This document shows positions 21,339 to 33,002 of a DNA stretch of 64,000 nucleotides, in pieces. Location: assembly GCF_001642475.1 (NCBI RefSeq), contig NW_019173933.1, positions 186,001 to 250,000 of the forward strand. The letters run 5' to 3'. Positions within the stretch are counted from its first letter, which is position 1. Each line of letters opens with the position of its first letter. The notes under the pieces were generated by a model that was not told the DNA's origin, did no database searches, and saw nothing but the letters and a program-made list of their open reading frames with translations. Made by a program: the position numbers and the translations under genes. This DNA comes from Fonsecaea monophora. Lineage: Eukaryota; Ascomycota; Eurotiomycetes; Chaetothyriales; Herpotrichiellaceae.

Positions 21339-24300
21339 TTAGTGCCATAATTTGGCCAAGTGTTCCAGTTTCTGTTTGACGCCAGTTGCAAACCACGAGC
21401 TGCCCGGTCCGCCGTCGACGGCGGCGATACACAGCGCTAGAACCGTAGAAGGACTGTCGAATTTTGCCGATGTTCCATCCGACTTGGTTAAACGAGGATC
21501 TCCTCTGTTGTATTTGAGGAACTGTATCGTGCGGGGGTCTTTGGACAAGACTTGGTCGATTTGGATTGGCTCTTGCTGTTTGATCGAGTCTAAACCAGGA
21601 TGCGGCTGGGCAGGCTGGGAAGGCCCGAACGTATAAGAAAGACTATAGATCCATAGAACAATAGTGACCCGGTATATTGCCGCAGCCCACCAAACAGGGC
21701 GTGCATTAGGAGGCATATCACGAACCAGTCGTAAAATCTGGCCACAGTGGAAAAGCGCCTCAGGGACTGCGTAGATCCATCGTTCCGCTGTGTATGGGGT
21801 CCGGGAAGAGGTCCAGTCTGGCCGACATCCTCTGGCAAATGCTTCCATTTCTTTGAACGAAGTATGAACGTCAAGGCTGATGAGGTGGTATAGGATGTAG
21901 TTAGCTTCCGTCATGCGTTGTTGCCTTCCACCAACTGGCACGCACATTTCCGTGAGAGACCACCACCTCTGTAGGAGATTCTGAATCTCCTCAACTCGGA
22001 TAAGGGATGATGTTCGGGTCATAGTCTTGGAAACCGTAACTGAAATTCCCGAGTCGGAAAAGATGTTCAGAAGTTGACAATATTGTTGAATAAGCGTTTG
22101 TATCGGATACAGCAGAAGCCGGAGTCGTAGCGGCGTTATGGCCAGGCCAGATTGATTAAGGTCATTGTCGAGGAAGAGCTGGAATAGAAGTCGAAGAGAA
22201 TGCTTGGGGCGTTGAGAGAGAGCTTCAGAGCAAGTCTGGATAACTCCATCCTCGTGGTCAAGGACTTGTTTCCACTCCTCTGAATTACGTGCTAGCCACA
22301 GCTCGTCTTTATCAGGAAGTGGTGCTTCCAGTTCAGCGACGGAGAACTTGGTTGGGTGCCCGTGAAAAAGGCACAATTCCTGGTCGGCTAGAACCCAATC
22401 ATAAGCAAGTCTGCCGTGTTGACTGCGGTTAGTTTCTTTCTCATGGACGAGAGACAGGGTCATACCTATTCCGGCTCTCGAATTTTATCCACGCCTTCCA
22501 AAGCGCGTCCAGGTCCTGTTCGGTCACACCCGTTGGCGTTGCCACGGTTTGCTGTGCGAGATACCGAGAGTTCCGCAACATCTAAGAAGGCAAAGTCAGC
22601 ATCCACCAATTCCCGGTAATCGGAGAACGATGCTCAGGTCATTCAAGCCTTGCGAAACAGACAAAGAGCAAAGCGCGAACATACCGCAATGTACATTGAT
22701 CGATGGCCTTCCCCGATGTCCATCTGCCACTTATCTCCGCTCCAAGCGGCTTGAACGATGAATAGCAGGGCGCATTTGAGGATCAGCTCGCTGGTGGACA
22801 AACTATTATGCTTCTCCAGAATGTCAGAGAGTGCGATCCGCGAGACCTCGGTAAGTCCAGCGGCAAAGCGTATGGACCTGCTCGCCGAATCCATCATGGC
22901 GCCAGACGCTATCATCAACAGCAACATCAGCGTTGCTGCTTGCTCGTTCTCGTCATCAACGAGTTGATTCGGATCGAAATGTCTCGCCGGAATGAGCGGG
23001 TAAAAGGGATCAGTAAACTGGACATAGTTGTACAAAAATCGTTCGATGCTTGCTGGAGGTGGTAAAAGAATAAAAGTTGAAGATGTAAACCATCCACCAG
23101 CAGTCTGCGAAGCAAAGGTACGCGGAGTATAACCAAAGCCATGCATGTCTAGGGCTCTTCGAAAAAAGCTTTGAATGATAGCAGACATCTTCTCTCGAGT
23201 CATCAAGGACACTGGAGTTCTCTGAAAATCGTCAGTCATATCAAATGCTTGCCCATCAGGAGCTCCGTCCGCCCCATGCCAGGAGTCTCCATTTTTCGAG
23301 AGTCGCTCGAGGTAAACCAGATTATCTTTCGCCCTTGTTGGGGCAATCGACAAGTCGAATGGGCAGCATTGTAGCATGGTCCAGTGATGGACGTCTTTCG
23401 GAAAATCGACAGTAGTCCTATTATCGATTGGCGAGTCTTGGGCTGGGCTTAAAACGAGTGGGGACGTGGTTGGGACTGACAGGCCTGCTGCCGGCCATGC
23501 CATGGTCGACGGCTTGTCGGGGCTTTCGTGAGCATGTTTGTGAGTGGCTGCTAAGGATTGTTCCGGTAGCTCAGAGGAACCCGACTCGACCTGTGTTTTC
23601 GCCACTGGAAGGTAGGAAGGCACGAAGGGCTGCGAGTCGGCCCAACGCGTAAACATGGTGGTAGAAGGATCATGCTGGTCCTTCACGGAAGTATGGTCCG
23701 AGTAATGATTACCCTGCTGTTGTAACTTAGGCTCCTTGGACTGTTGTTTTGAGAAAGAATCTTGCTTTGCTGTGGTATTCGAGTGCGTCGACAAGAGATG
23801 TGGACTGTCTGGTATTGAGCCAAACATGCCCATCAACGATTCCCAATCCTCGTTCGCGTGTAGTGTAAACATGGTGTAGCCTCCAGATAGGTTGTTCTGT
23901 GGGTCCATCTGTAGACTTGAGTCAATGTCCATCAAGTCGAGTGGCACCTGGGGGTCGGCTATCGTCAGGCTATGCATGAATGAATCATCAGGATCTTCCA
24001 TTTGCTGCTTCATAGTACTGCGGGAGATGAGTGCTTGGTCTTTAGAGCCTGCACTCTGGTCGGCCATGTCATGGGTCGCAGGCTGTGGAGGGGAGTGAGA
24101 TTCTGTTGGTATTGTGCTCATCTCGCCCTGGTTGTCACTTCCCGAGGCGCTGAGCGCGTCGTTGGAATCCGCAGGCTCGCTATCGGCTTGGTGCTGATTT
24201 GACAGATGATCTGGCGCGTCTGAACCGGGTTTCGTGGTGGTCGTGGTCGTGGTGCCATTTGGGCCGGTCGACGCGGGTACAACTGGCTTCGATCGTGGGC

Positions 24301-24790
24301 GACGCGGCTTACGTGGCCGTGTCATGCAGTTCATCCCTTTCGCTACGCATCGAGCACATGGCTTCTTACCGTCACACTTGATCTTTGTTTTGGCACAGTT
24401 GACGCAAGCGGGACCATTTCGTAGTCTCAATTCGGATGGTGTTTTTGAACCGACATTTGCTTTATCTTTATCTCTAGCGCCAGCCTGATGGACCATGGAG
24501 TGTTTTCTTAAGAGATCACTGACGACATGAGTATATGTGTACCGAGGTATGCTGCCATGATTCCACACAGCATGACTTCGGGCTACTTACTTCCTTGTGA
24601 ATGTCAATTTGCAGACATGGCATTCGAAAGGGCGGACATTGGTGTCTGTTCCAGCAAGCATTAGCCGCAAGATCATGTGAATGGGAGTGACATCGGCCAG
24701 AAGCTTACGCGTGAAGATATGGCGCTGGAGATGCTCGTGTCGACTAAAGCCTCGTCCACAGTATGTGCAGAATAGCGGCAAATCTGCCAT
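21339..24790 (-). CDS. Dual C2H2 plus Zn2Cys6 transcription factor with fungal_trans domain
   Basis: 1056 aa. Exons: 24790-24709, 24645-24591, 24518-22685, 22581-22466, 22422-21339. Two N-terminal C2H2 fingers: Cys8/Cys11/His24/His28 and Cys36/Cys39/His52/His56, with the linker HTNVRPFEC. The finger helices (FSRHEHLQRH and FTRNDLLRKH) closely resemble yeast Adr1. Next comes a complete binuclear zinc cluster, Cys84-x2-87-x6-94-x5-100-x2-103-x6-110, then a long Gln/Ser/Pro-rich linker and the fungal_trans region (from about 460; FYPLIPARHFD). The first finger is split by an intron at His28. Nuclear DNA-binding regulator, the best candidate for the cluster's pathway-specific activator. Divergent from the VOC gene. 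Confidence 0.93.
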
Positions 24791-25603
24791 GACGAATATG
24801 GAGCTAAACCTCTTTCACGGATACAACGGATTGCTTCCACGAACGAAGTGATGAGCATAAAACAATTGCTGTAAACTGTTTTTTGGGCGCGGGGACAACA
24901 TGAAAATTTTAGACCGATGTCGAGGAGTAGAGTCACCCGGCTTTGGCAAGAGCACATTGGCCGCTTGCGCAGTAACCTCGGGGCTCTTCTTGCGGCGTCC
25001 TACTCTAGTTTGAGATTCGAAATGAGTCGCAGCGGGTCAAGCATTGCGAATCAAATGCTGGGGTTGTGCCCCGAGTCTGGATCGTGGGGACGCGGGGTGC
25101 TGAGGTTCTCGACGCCAGCTATACCATGTTGGGAATTTCCCGGTCCAGTCCACAAACGCCTCCCTTGGCCGGCGTACAGCTCAATTGAGGTTACAACGTA
25201 TCAAAAGTGGTCTTCTGCAAAAGCTTGCGGCGCCTCTGTGGATTGAGTCTTTTTCACCGCGGGAGGAGGGTGGCGTGTGACAGGTTCTTCCATTCTTTCC
25301 AGGTGGAGAAGTCGGCATCTTGAAGATCTTGCTTCGATACATTGTTCTGCCCCCGGTATTCCCGGGGGCTGCCGTTTTCTCTAGAAGGAAGTTCTGTCGC
25401 GGGCAGTGCGCCTTGGCGTCGTCTGACCGGAGTGAAGCCTCGTTGCTTCGACATCTCCGATATAGGTGACCAGGGGTTTCGTTGAGAACAATATATATAT
25501 GCTTTGACACAATCCGCTTTTTCATGGCCACTAGAATTTTCCATCTCAACACAGTACGACATCATATAAAACTCCTTGTGACCCAAGATTATTTCTACCA
25601 ATC
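24791..25603. other. Divergent promoter region, C2H2/Zn2Cys6 regulator / VOC gene
   Basis: 813 bp between opposing start codons. Contains a TATATATAT stretch at about 25491-25500 and a TATAAA at about 25565-25570, about 35 bp before the VOC ATG, plus G/C runs such as the perfect palindrome cccggtattcccggg-like segment near 25353-25370. No gene supported. Confidence 0.5.
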
Positions 25604-26185
25604 ATGACGAAAATCACCGCCGAGGGACCGATTAAGAGCCCTTCGAGGCTTTGCCATGTTGTGCTTCGAACGAAGCCTGAAAATTATCGAGCAATGGTGG
25701 ACTGGTATTTGGTCTTCCTTGGGGGAAGAGTAGTCTGGGGCAACGAAAAACTTAGTTTCATCTCGTACGACGATGAACACCATAGAATTGCCATTACGGG
25801 CTTCGATGGCGCTGTACCCCGTGTGGCCGACGCGGCACACTCATGTGGAATGGCCCATGTCGCCTTCGCCTACGACACTCTCGAGGACCTGATGACTATC
25901 TACCTCCAACGCAAGAAGTTGGGCATCCTTCCTTCGTGGTGCGTCAACCACGGCCCCACTACCAGCCTATACTACGCCGACCCGGATGGAAATGAAGTCG
26001 AGTCCCAGGTGGACAACTACGACACCAATGAGGAAGCCACGGCCTTTATGGAGGGCCCCGAGTTTACCATGAATCCTATGGGAGTCGACTTTGTCCCTGA
26101 GGAACTCATTAAGCGGCTGGAGGCCGGAGAACCCGAGAAGGATCTTAAAAGGCGGCCAAAGAGCGGTCCCCGGATGGTGAGGTGA
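25604..26185 (+). CDS. VOC-superfamily protein, extradiol dioxygenase / glyoxalase-like
   Basis: 193 aa, single exon. Two beta-alpha-beta-beta-beta modules as in type I extradiol dioxygenases of the small fungal class. Candidate metal ligands: His18 (RLCHVVLRT), His85 (GMAHVAFAY) and Glu133 (ADPDGNEVESQ), giving a 2-His-1-carboxylate triad. Tyr124 in SLYYADPDGN matches the active-site tyrosine region. The C-terminal 40 residues are charged and probably disordered. Family members cleave catechol-type rings next to the hydroxyls or act as isomerases/lyases. With the FAH-family enzyme this could form a ring-cleavage pair, although both families have other activities. Head-to-head with the regulator gene. 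Confidence 0.88.
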   Translation: MTKITAEGPIKSPSRLCHVVLRTKPENYRAMVDWYLVFLGGRVVWGNEKLSFISYDDEHHRIAITGFDGAVPRVADAAHSCGMAHVAFAYDTLEDLMTIYLQRKKLGILPSWCVNHGPTTSLYYADPDGNEVESQVDNYDTNEEATAFMEGPEFTMNPMGVDFVPEELIKRLEAGEPEKDLKRRPKSGPRMVR

Positions 26186-26790
26186 AGCGAAGCGGGTCAG
26201 AGGTAGAGATCGCCCGAGACCATGGGTGATGAAAACCATTGATGGATGGTGATTCTACGCAGCGCATTCTCGGACTGCTCGGTTTGTTGTTCAACTGACA
26301 TGAGGTTTCATCCACGCTCTGCCAGAAGTATCATAACCTCGTCATGGTCGCGATCATGTCTGCCTCTAATACAAATCTCATGTAAAGCGGAAAAGATTGA
26401 TCAATCAAAACAACAATAAAATTGTTATATCACAGTATCCCTCCATAGCTTGATCCAAGTCATCAAGGAGTGCTAGAGCACAATGTTCCCAGGCGGAGTA
26501 CCACAACGAAATGAAAAAGCCACGGCACTCGAGTTATTTCACGAGCTAAGTTGATGGCCTAAAGGCTTCAAGAGATTAAAGGTGTAGAATTGCGCATCCA
26601 GCAGGCCACTGAATGACTATGCTTGTAACTTTGCTGCACTCCAATACTGAGGCATGGCTACCCAGCGATCAGATATCGAGTTCTAGTGGCTTCGATTTGG
26701 GCCGTTTGGTCTTAATTTCTCGCCTCAATGAAACATTGAGAACCATAGCTCGGTGTTGAAACGTGAACTCCTTTAATCGCGCAGAAGCAT
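26186..26790. other. Intergenic, convergent 3' ends
   Basis: 605 bp between the stops of the VOC and TRI12-type genes. AT-rich with aataaaattg near 26415. No gene seen. Confidence 0.6.
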
Positions 26791-28799
26791 TTACTCCCTG
26801 GGTTCAATAGGCGCGGCCTTTTCAGAGTTTTTATGCTCCGCCGTCTGCTCATTGTCATGTCCATGATGATCAAGCACGGTCTTGCGCATGTGAACGGCGA
26901 CATGGTTGGTGAGATACTTAGACGGGTCGTTGAGGACCGCTGCGCAAGCGATGGCAATGACTCCGAATGGAATGGTGGCGTAGAAGACTTGTTTGAAGGC
27001 ATAGCCGTATGCCTCTTTAAAGGCTTGTTGCACAGCAGCTACCACTTCTGGAGTAATATCTGGTACAGCTTCTAGGACGCCTGGAACACCCGCGCCATCC
27101 TCCAGAACAGCTGGGATCAGTGTCTCCAGCCCTGAAGTAGCGAATCCATTTGCAGTAGCAGCGTTGGTAATGCGAGGAGCGAGTTGTCCATCAAGAACTG
27201 AGTTAAGAATCGTGCTGAAGATGGCGTTGCCGACGCTGCCACCAGCACACCGGAAAGTACCGATGAGGCCCATGGCGATGCCCAGATGTTTCTGTTTGAC
27301 GTTAAGACCGGCAGCAATATAGGCCAAGCCCGTGATTCCGGAGAATGGGGTTTGCCCGAAGCAAAGGAAGGCCATCCATGCAGATTTGTTGCGCGGGACC
27401 GCGACTGCGTACAGGGCCACAAAAAGGGTCTGGGACACTAACAGTGCGATCATCTGATATTTGATATACCCAATCTTGTGGACTAAGGCAGGGATCAGTG
27501 AAGCTGTGACGTTCAGCATAAATCCATAGGGGAGGGCGATGAGCCCTATTTCCATCGGGTCGTGGCTGAACATGTACAGCGAAGCTTGAGGTCCTAGCCC
27601 TGCCATGGCGACGAAAATCATTCCTGCGACAAAGATAATGACCAGGTAGGCGGTGTAGTCGCGAAAGTCTCGCATGAGCTCCCATGGAAAGAGCGGGGCT
27701 TTGGCCAGGGTGAAATCATACACCAAACAAGCCGTCAAGGCCACGAAGCCAATGATGATCGGTGCAATAACCGAAGCACTGGCCCAGGCGTGACCGGATT
27801 GCCCTGTCCAGCTGAAACCGAGAAGGAAGACAGTCAATCCGCCGGCGTAGAGTATGGCTCCAATCCAGTCTAGCTCCAGAAATTCCTTCCAGCGGGATTT
27901 TTCATAATCCTCCTGAGGACGCGTGGGTGGAAAGTAGAATACTGCAATCCCGACCAAGCTGATTACATTGTAGATGATGGCGATGTAGTAGATCCAACGC
28001 CAGGAAGCATGCTCAGTGAGTAGGTTGGCGAAAATCACTGCGGCGGTGCCCCATGGGATATTGATGGGTAGTTCCGTCCAAGCCATACCGATACCCCTGT
28101 TCTTTGGATTCAGCTCTGTCAGTTTGCCTAGGAGTTACAAATTTCTTACCGATATTTGTTCGGTAGGAGCTCTTGGATACCTGCAACCGCGGTCCAAGAC
28201 ACACCGCACCCAACTCCAATCAAGGTCTCAGCGGGCACCAGGGTAACAGTTTTGTGAGCAGTGACGGCGACGATCTGTCGTCAAATGAGCTGGGGGTAGA
28301 CCAGATCGGGGAAGACAGGACATACTGAACCAATAATGCAAAAAAGTTGCGAAGAGAGAACGATCCATCGACGGCCGAAGATGTCGCTCAATGCACCGGC
28401 GATTGAGAAGGACACTGATGCAGCGATGGACCATCCTCCAACCATCCAGACTATGGGAGTAAGGTCCCCGAGTTCAGTTCCGATCTGCACCAGGACCGAC
28501 GACATCATGAGAAAGCCCATGGCTACGGGGCCGACGAAAGAGAGGCCAAGAAACTATTCATTCGGTAAGTGACAGCTCGAGCTCGTAGTCACGACTGGAG
28601 TGGACTTTGGCTGCGTCGAGCAATGGAAAGAAAGACAACTCACAAATACAGCGAGGATAACGGACCACTCGACGCGTGGCGCCTCCTCGGGATTGTCTTC
28701 CAATGCGAGACGGTGAGGGTCTTCGTCGATTTCCTGTACATGGCCTTCGAGATGTTGGATTTGAGTAAGATGCAGCTCTTGCTTTTGGTCGGGAGCCAT
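26791..28799 (-). CDS. TRI12-family MFS exporter (14-span type)
   Basis: 604 aa. Exons: 28799-28644, 28553-28326, 28274-28150, 28096-26791. Cytosolic N-terminal 45 residues (acidic), then about 14 hydrophobic spans, with loop motif SDIFGRRWIVLSS after span 2, GVGCGVSWTAVAGIQELLPNKYRGIG, EHASWRWIYYIA (antiporter motif region), and a charged C-terminal tail. The TRI12 family exports trichothecenes, siderophores and other fungal metabolites across the plasma membrane. The third intron's acceptor (28098-28097) is deduced by phase and restores KYRGIGMAW. A TATATAAG element lies about 110 bp upstream of the ATG. It marks the right edge of the accessory block; efflux or self-protection is the likely role. 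Confidence 0.93.
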
Positions 28800-31700
28800 G
28801 GCTGGTGCGTTTCTTCCGAATAGATTAGGAAGCTGGACCTTTCTTTGCGATTGCCGTCTTCCTCGCTTGTGACCACTCCATGAAAGTACAACTCTTCGAC
28901 GTGTCTCTTATATAGTTCCATACTCCTCCCGCCCCATGGGGGCTTTTCTCCCCGCTCCATTACAAATTTCATAAATACTCCGGGGTGTGGACTCAGCGGA
29001 GAGGTAAAGAGCGATGAATTGGCTGCTATGTTCTCGGAATAATGTTGATCCGCGTATAAAGACTCCCTGGTGGTTACAAGTCAACATGCCTAGTCTCTGC
29101 CCAGAGTTTGGCGAAATTACCTAGGTAGAGAAGGGAAACGGGCCGGAGACCCCTGGAACTTCCCCAATTCGTGATTCCCCGTGAGATAACAGCCCGGGCG
29201 AAGTACTCGGTACTCTTAGCAACGAGCTCGTAAAGTCCAGTCCATCGCAAATTCGAATTCGCCGGTATTCGGGTGCCTGCAGCAGTCGATAGAATTGGAA
29301 TGGTGCGAAGATGGGGGCTATAAATACCTACTTAACTACGTCACCTCAGCCTCTTTACTAAAACGTTAGGAATGGGGAGGACAGCTAAAGGCTGCAGTGT
29401 AAGTTAAGTCCGAGGAGGAATTAGAAGCGCTTTAAGTATAAGCCATTAGCTTAGGGCTCTACATCAGAATCATACACGACGCCGGAAGGACATAAATTGC
29501 GGCTGGCAGCGCTGTAGTTTTGGGTGTTCTCGGGCCCAAAAGCGTAGTTGACCAAGTCACTAGTCACTTGAAGCTGCTGTGAGGGAAGGTTGATGGAGAA
29601 CATCAGTGCGAAAGCTGTTGCTGGAACCCCGAACGAAGCATGAGCCCGCGTGACACAAGTCTTAAAACATATCGGTCCTTTCAGCATAAAAGTTGCCCTC
29701 AAACACTAAACCCGCAAGAGTAAAGAATTGAGCAGCTCCTAGGAATTGAGGCTATGACGACACGAGATGTACGTCTCCCTGGTTCCCTTCTCACTGCTTC
29801 TATAAACCACCTCGATCATTTTGTGCCTGACCAAGGCATCTTCAAAAATAGTGAAGGATCAGGTCCAGCACCGACGAACGCGTCTCAGCATTCATCACCC
29901 TCTTCTTCATCCAATGAGCAGCTTCGCGAAGCTAGACCACATAAGAAATCCTGTCTTTTTGATAGCGAACGACCATCCCGGCTCCTTTGGGTTCACCCTC
30001 CTCGATTCAATTCTATTCGCTCTCGAATAGTTCTGTCGTTTATCGCGCAGGGCGTTCTCGGTTCAGGCCCTCCAGTCTATGCCATGGGCCCACTTCCACC
30101 TCCGCCTCCATCGAAAACACCTCTCTCCTGGGCAGAGCGTGGTGTTCAATGTCGGTTGGAGATACGTCAGTGATTAGGACTAAAGAACATGGTAGTGGTT
30201 AGTAGTTTCTTTGGTGGATGTCAGCAATAGCGCCATAAGCACTTCAGCTCAGCTTGACAACAAATCAAGGCTGGTATGCCGTGGACTCTTGCTAAGACCC
30301 TTTGGTCAAAGGGTTTCTTGGAATTGCTGGAAGATGTTGGGAACGAAGGATTTTGAGTTATGATGCTGCTGACAATCATACCCTTCCCCAGCACAGCAGA
30401 CGCATGCTTGTGGCTCAGGCCAACAAGCAACAAGTTTGAGAAGAGAATGCCACCTGTGCTTTCTTTCTTGATAAAGCCTCGGCACACCTCGCATGAGTCC
30501 AGGAGGAAACTGACGACCAATCACTAGGTTTGAGTTGTTCCTCGCTGTGTTTGCTGGATCTCGGATTTTGCGGTCCGTTTATTCTCCTGTTTGTTCGCTT
30601 CAGCCATGTACGTCGCACGCTCTGACATTCTCGAAGATCCTATCAGCGACACTGACCATGTCTCCATTCTTCCACGCCAGTTTCTGTCCAACCTGCATCC
30701 TATGGTCTGAGGCTTGTTGCCGATTGCCAAAATTGTTTTCAACCCGACATACCTTGATGTAGGTTGGTGGGAATCCATTCTCACAAATCATCAGCACTTG
30801 ACTGGTCTCCCCTTTGCTGTCTTCTGGTATCTCACCCGGTGGGCATTTTCTACAATGCTCAATTCTCAAAGGAACCTCCCGCCTGTCTTGCCAGTAGCGA
30901 CTGACCAGCTACACACTTGGGATCGTTGTGGGACATGCAAGAGCTTGTCACGATTTGAGATGGGAGCTTCACTCGCCAGCATTACTAGCACGACCGGGCG
31001 AACACCGATCAGATATATATGCGAGAAGGTGTGAACGTCCTCAACTCACACCTTTTTTAGAATCGCAGATGGGGATGGAAGCAGAGATTGCCTGGCGAAG
31101 CGTGACTGGCGTTCTGGTCAATGGCCGAAGGGAGAACTCGACTGTTCATGTACGCGTTGATTGAACTGTGAGGAGGGTCGAAGAGATGGAGTGTTTGTCC
31201 TGGTGAACCAGGGTGCGCAGCAGATTCACTTGTCCAGGCCTACCTACCCTTTTCCGATTCCAGTCCATCTTCACGTCCATCCGCCAAGTCTGATGAAGAG
31301 TGACTCTCCCTTCAGGAAACGGAAAAGACCAGAATAAAGATTACACTCGCACAATCCTGGTCGGCATTCCAGAGGATGTTACCTGCCTGGGTGGGCAAAC
31401 AAATGAACGTGGAATTGCTAATGATTGACTGACCTTCTCGCTGCGTATACCCTGCGGATGTCCTGGCGCTGGGACTTGCAGTGGAATACAGAGAAACCCC
31501 GAATTTTAGACAAGGCCTCGAGTTCGAAACCGACGGGTTTCGCTCTTGCGCTGGGTTAAGACATGTTTCCTCTGCCTTGGAAGGTTATAGGTCACCTGGC
31601 CAGTGCCCACCATCCATCTGGGATTCTATATCTTGGCGAGGATCCTATTGATTTAAAAAACGGCCTCTTCTACTATCATGGCGGGTGTGGGCGCAGGGTG

Positions 31701-33002
31701 GGTGATGGGCAAAGTAGAAGAGGATCAGTTTCTTAGCGACCGCGCCTGACTTAGGTTGGGCCAATGTCTAAGTTTTTGCTGTTGTATATATTTTTGAGCG
31801 TATATTCTCAATCGCGAGGTAACGGTATTGTAGGGGTAATGTATGTGTCAGGTAGAGTGTAGGTGGCATACAAAGTATTGACCATGGCCCTGACGAGGTT
31901 CGGTACTAGAATCCGATGCTGGGGCAGCCTCTTACAAGGGACTCCCCTGTAGCCTGTGCCCGGTAACCCATAGCCTATAGCCGCCGATGCATGATGACCG
32001 TTGTGGCCGTTAACTACGAGGTACACGTGTACCGAATACCTCTACGCCTTATACTCCGTACTTGTACATGTGTGAAGTGGGGGTCAAGACGCTTAAGGAG
32101 TATATATATTATACATGATACATTATACAGACCTACCTAGGTACTTGGCTAGGAATTGGGTGCTCTGTACTTCCTTTGTTTATGCCCATATACTTTACAC
32201 AGATATACATACTCAAGTTGACTACCTGGGTGGGTAATGTTCAGACAGTCCCAGTCCAATATCAACGAGAGACAGTCAGACAACGTCCTCGCTATTAGAT
32301 TGACTGTACCTCGGACCGAGTACGGTCCTTCTCAGTTGAAAATATATATACGCTCCAAAGACCACCGATATCTATGTAACAATAATACCTCGTACAGTAT
32401 GTCCTGTCCGCAACATCTGAATTTCGACTCCAAGAAACCCCAATCAGACAAACCCTTGTTCTTTCGCCGTTGCCCGTCCACCAGATCCAAACCCAGGAGA
32501 TGGCCACGGAGATATTATTGTACCCGGTTTCCCTTTGACGCCCTTCCCCGAAACATCACAATAGCTGGAAGTGGGATTGTCGTCCATTCGCCATTGCCCT
32601 ACAGGTACAGAAGTCGCCAGCCATAACCCGCTTTGCTGAAATGACCCAACGTCGCCTGACTTCAAGTTCAACCTTTTCCTTGCGGACCACTCTGCCCTTG
32701 AAGCGGTTGACTGACTCCCGATACTCCTAAATACCGTCCCTGTGCTCAAGTGGAGCAACGCTGCATTTCTGTCGCATCGAGTGCTGCGGTTCATCTGTCT
32801 CGGTCCATTGGATAGGAGGCGTTCGTTGGTATGTGGCTCGTCTCAGGGGGTCTGCGATCTTGATCCACTAGTGCCCGTGGCTGCCATGTCCAAATTTCCA
32901 TACACATATACAATCCACGCGCCAGACTTTGGCGTACGCAACCCGCTCGAATATAGCTCACAGCAAAGTCCTGCTCTGCAGGATGTCGCAACCCCGTTTC
33001 TT
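28800..33002. other. 4.2 kb region without a convincing gene
   Basis: Promoter of the TRI12 gene at the left (CTCCCC at 28948-28953, GGGGAG at 29374-29379), then a long stretch with only short open frames. Minus-strand frames at 29451-29702 (83 aa) and at 30221-30869 have some cysteine-rich segments (HCRKCPPGE; SCEVCRGF; CVCCAGEG) and possible splice sites, but I could not join them into a recognised protein. From 31.8 to 32.4 kb the DNA is AT-rich (ttatacatgatacattatac). No transposon ends or coding domains were recognised; this could be decayed sequence. Confidence 0.5.

Noticed and set aside
29754..30173. 139-codon Pro/Ser-rich frame in the 4.2 kb desert
   Set aside because: No domain; composition is that of translated non-coding DNA.
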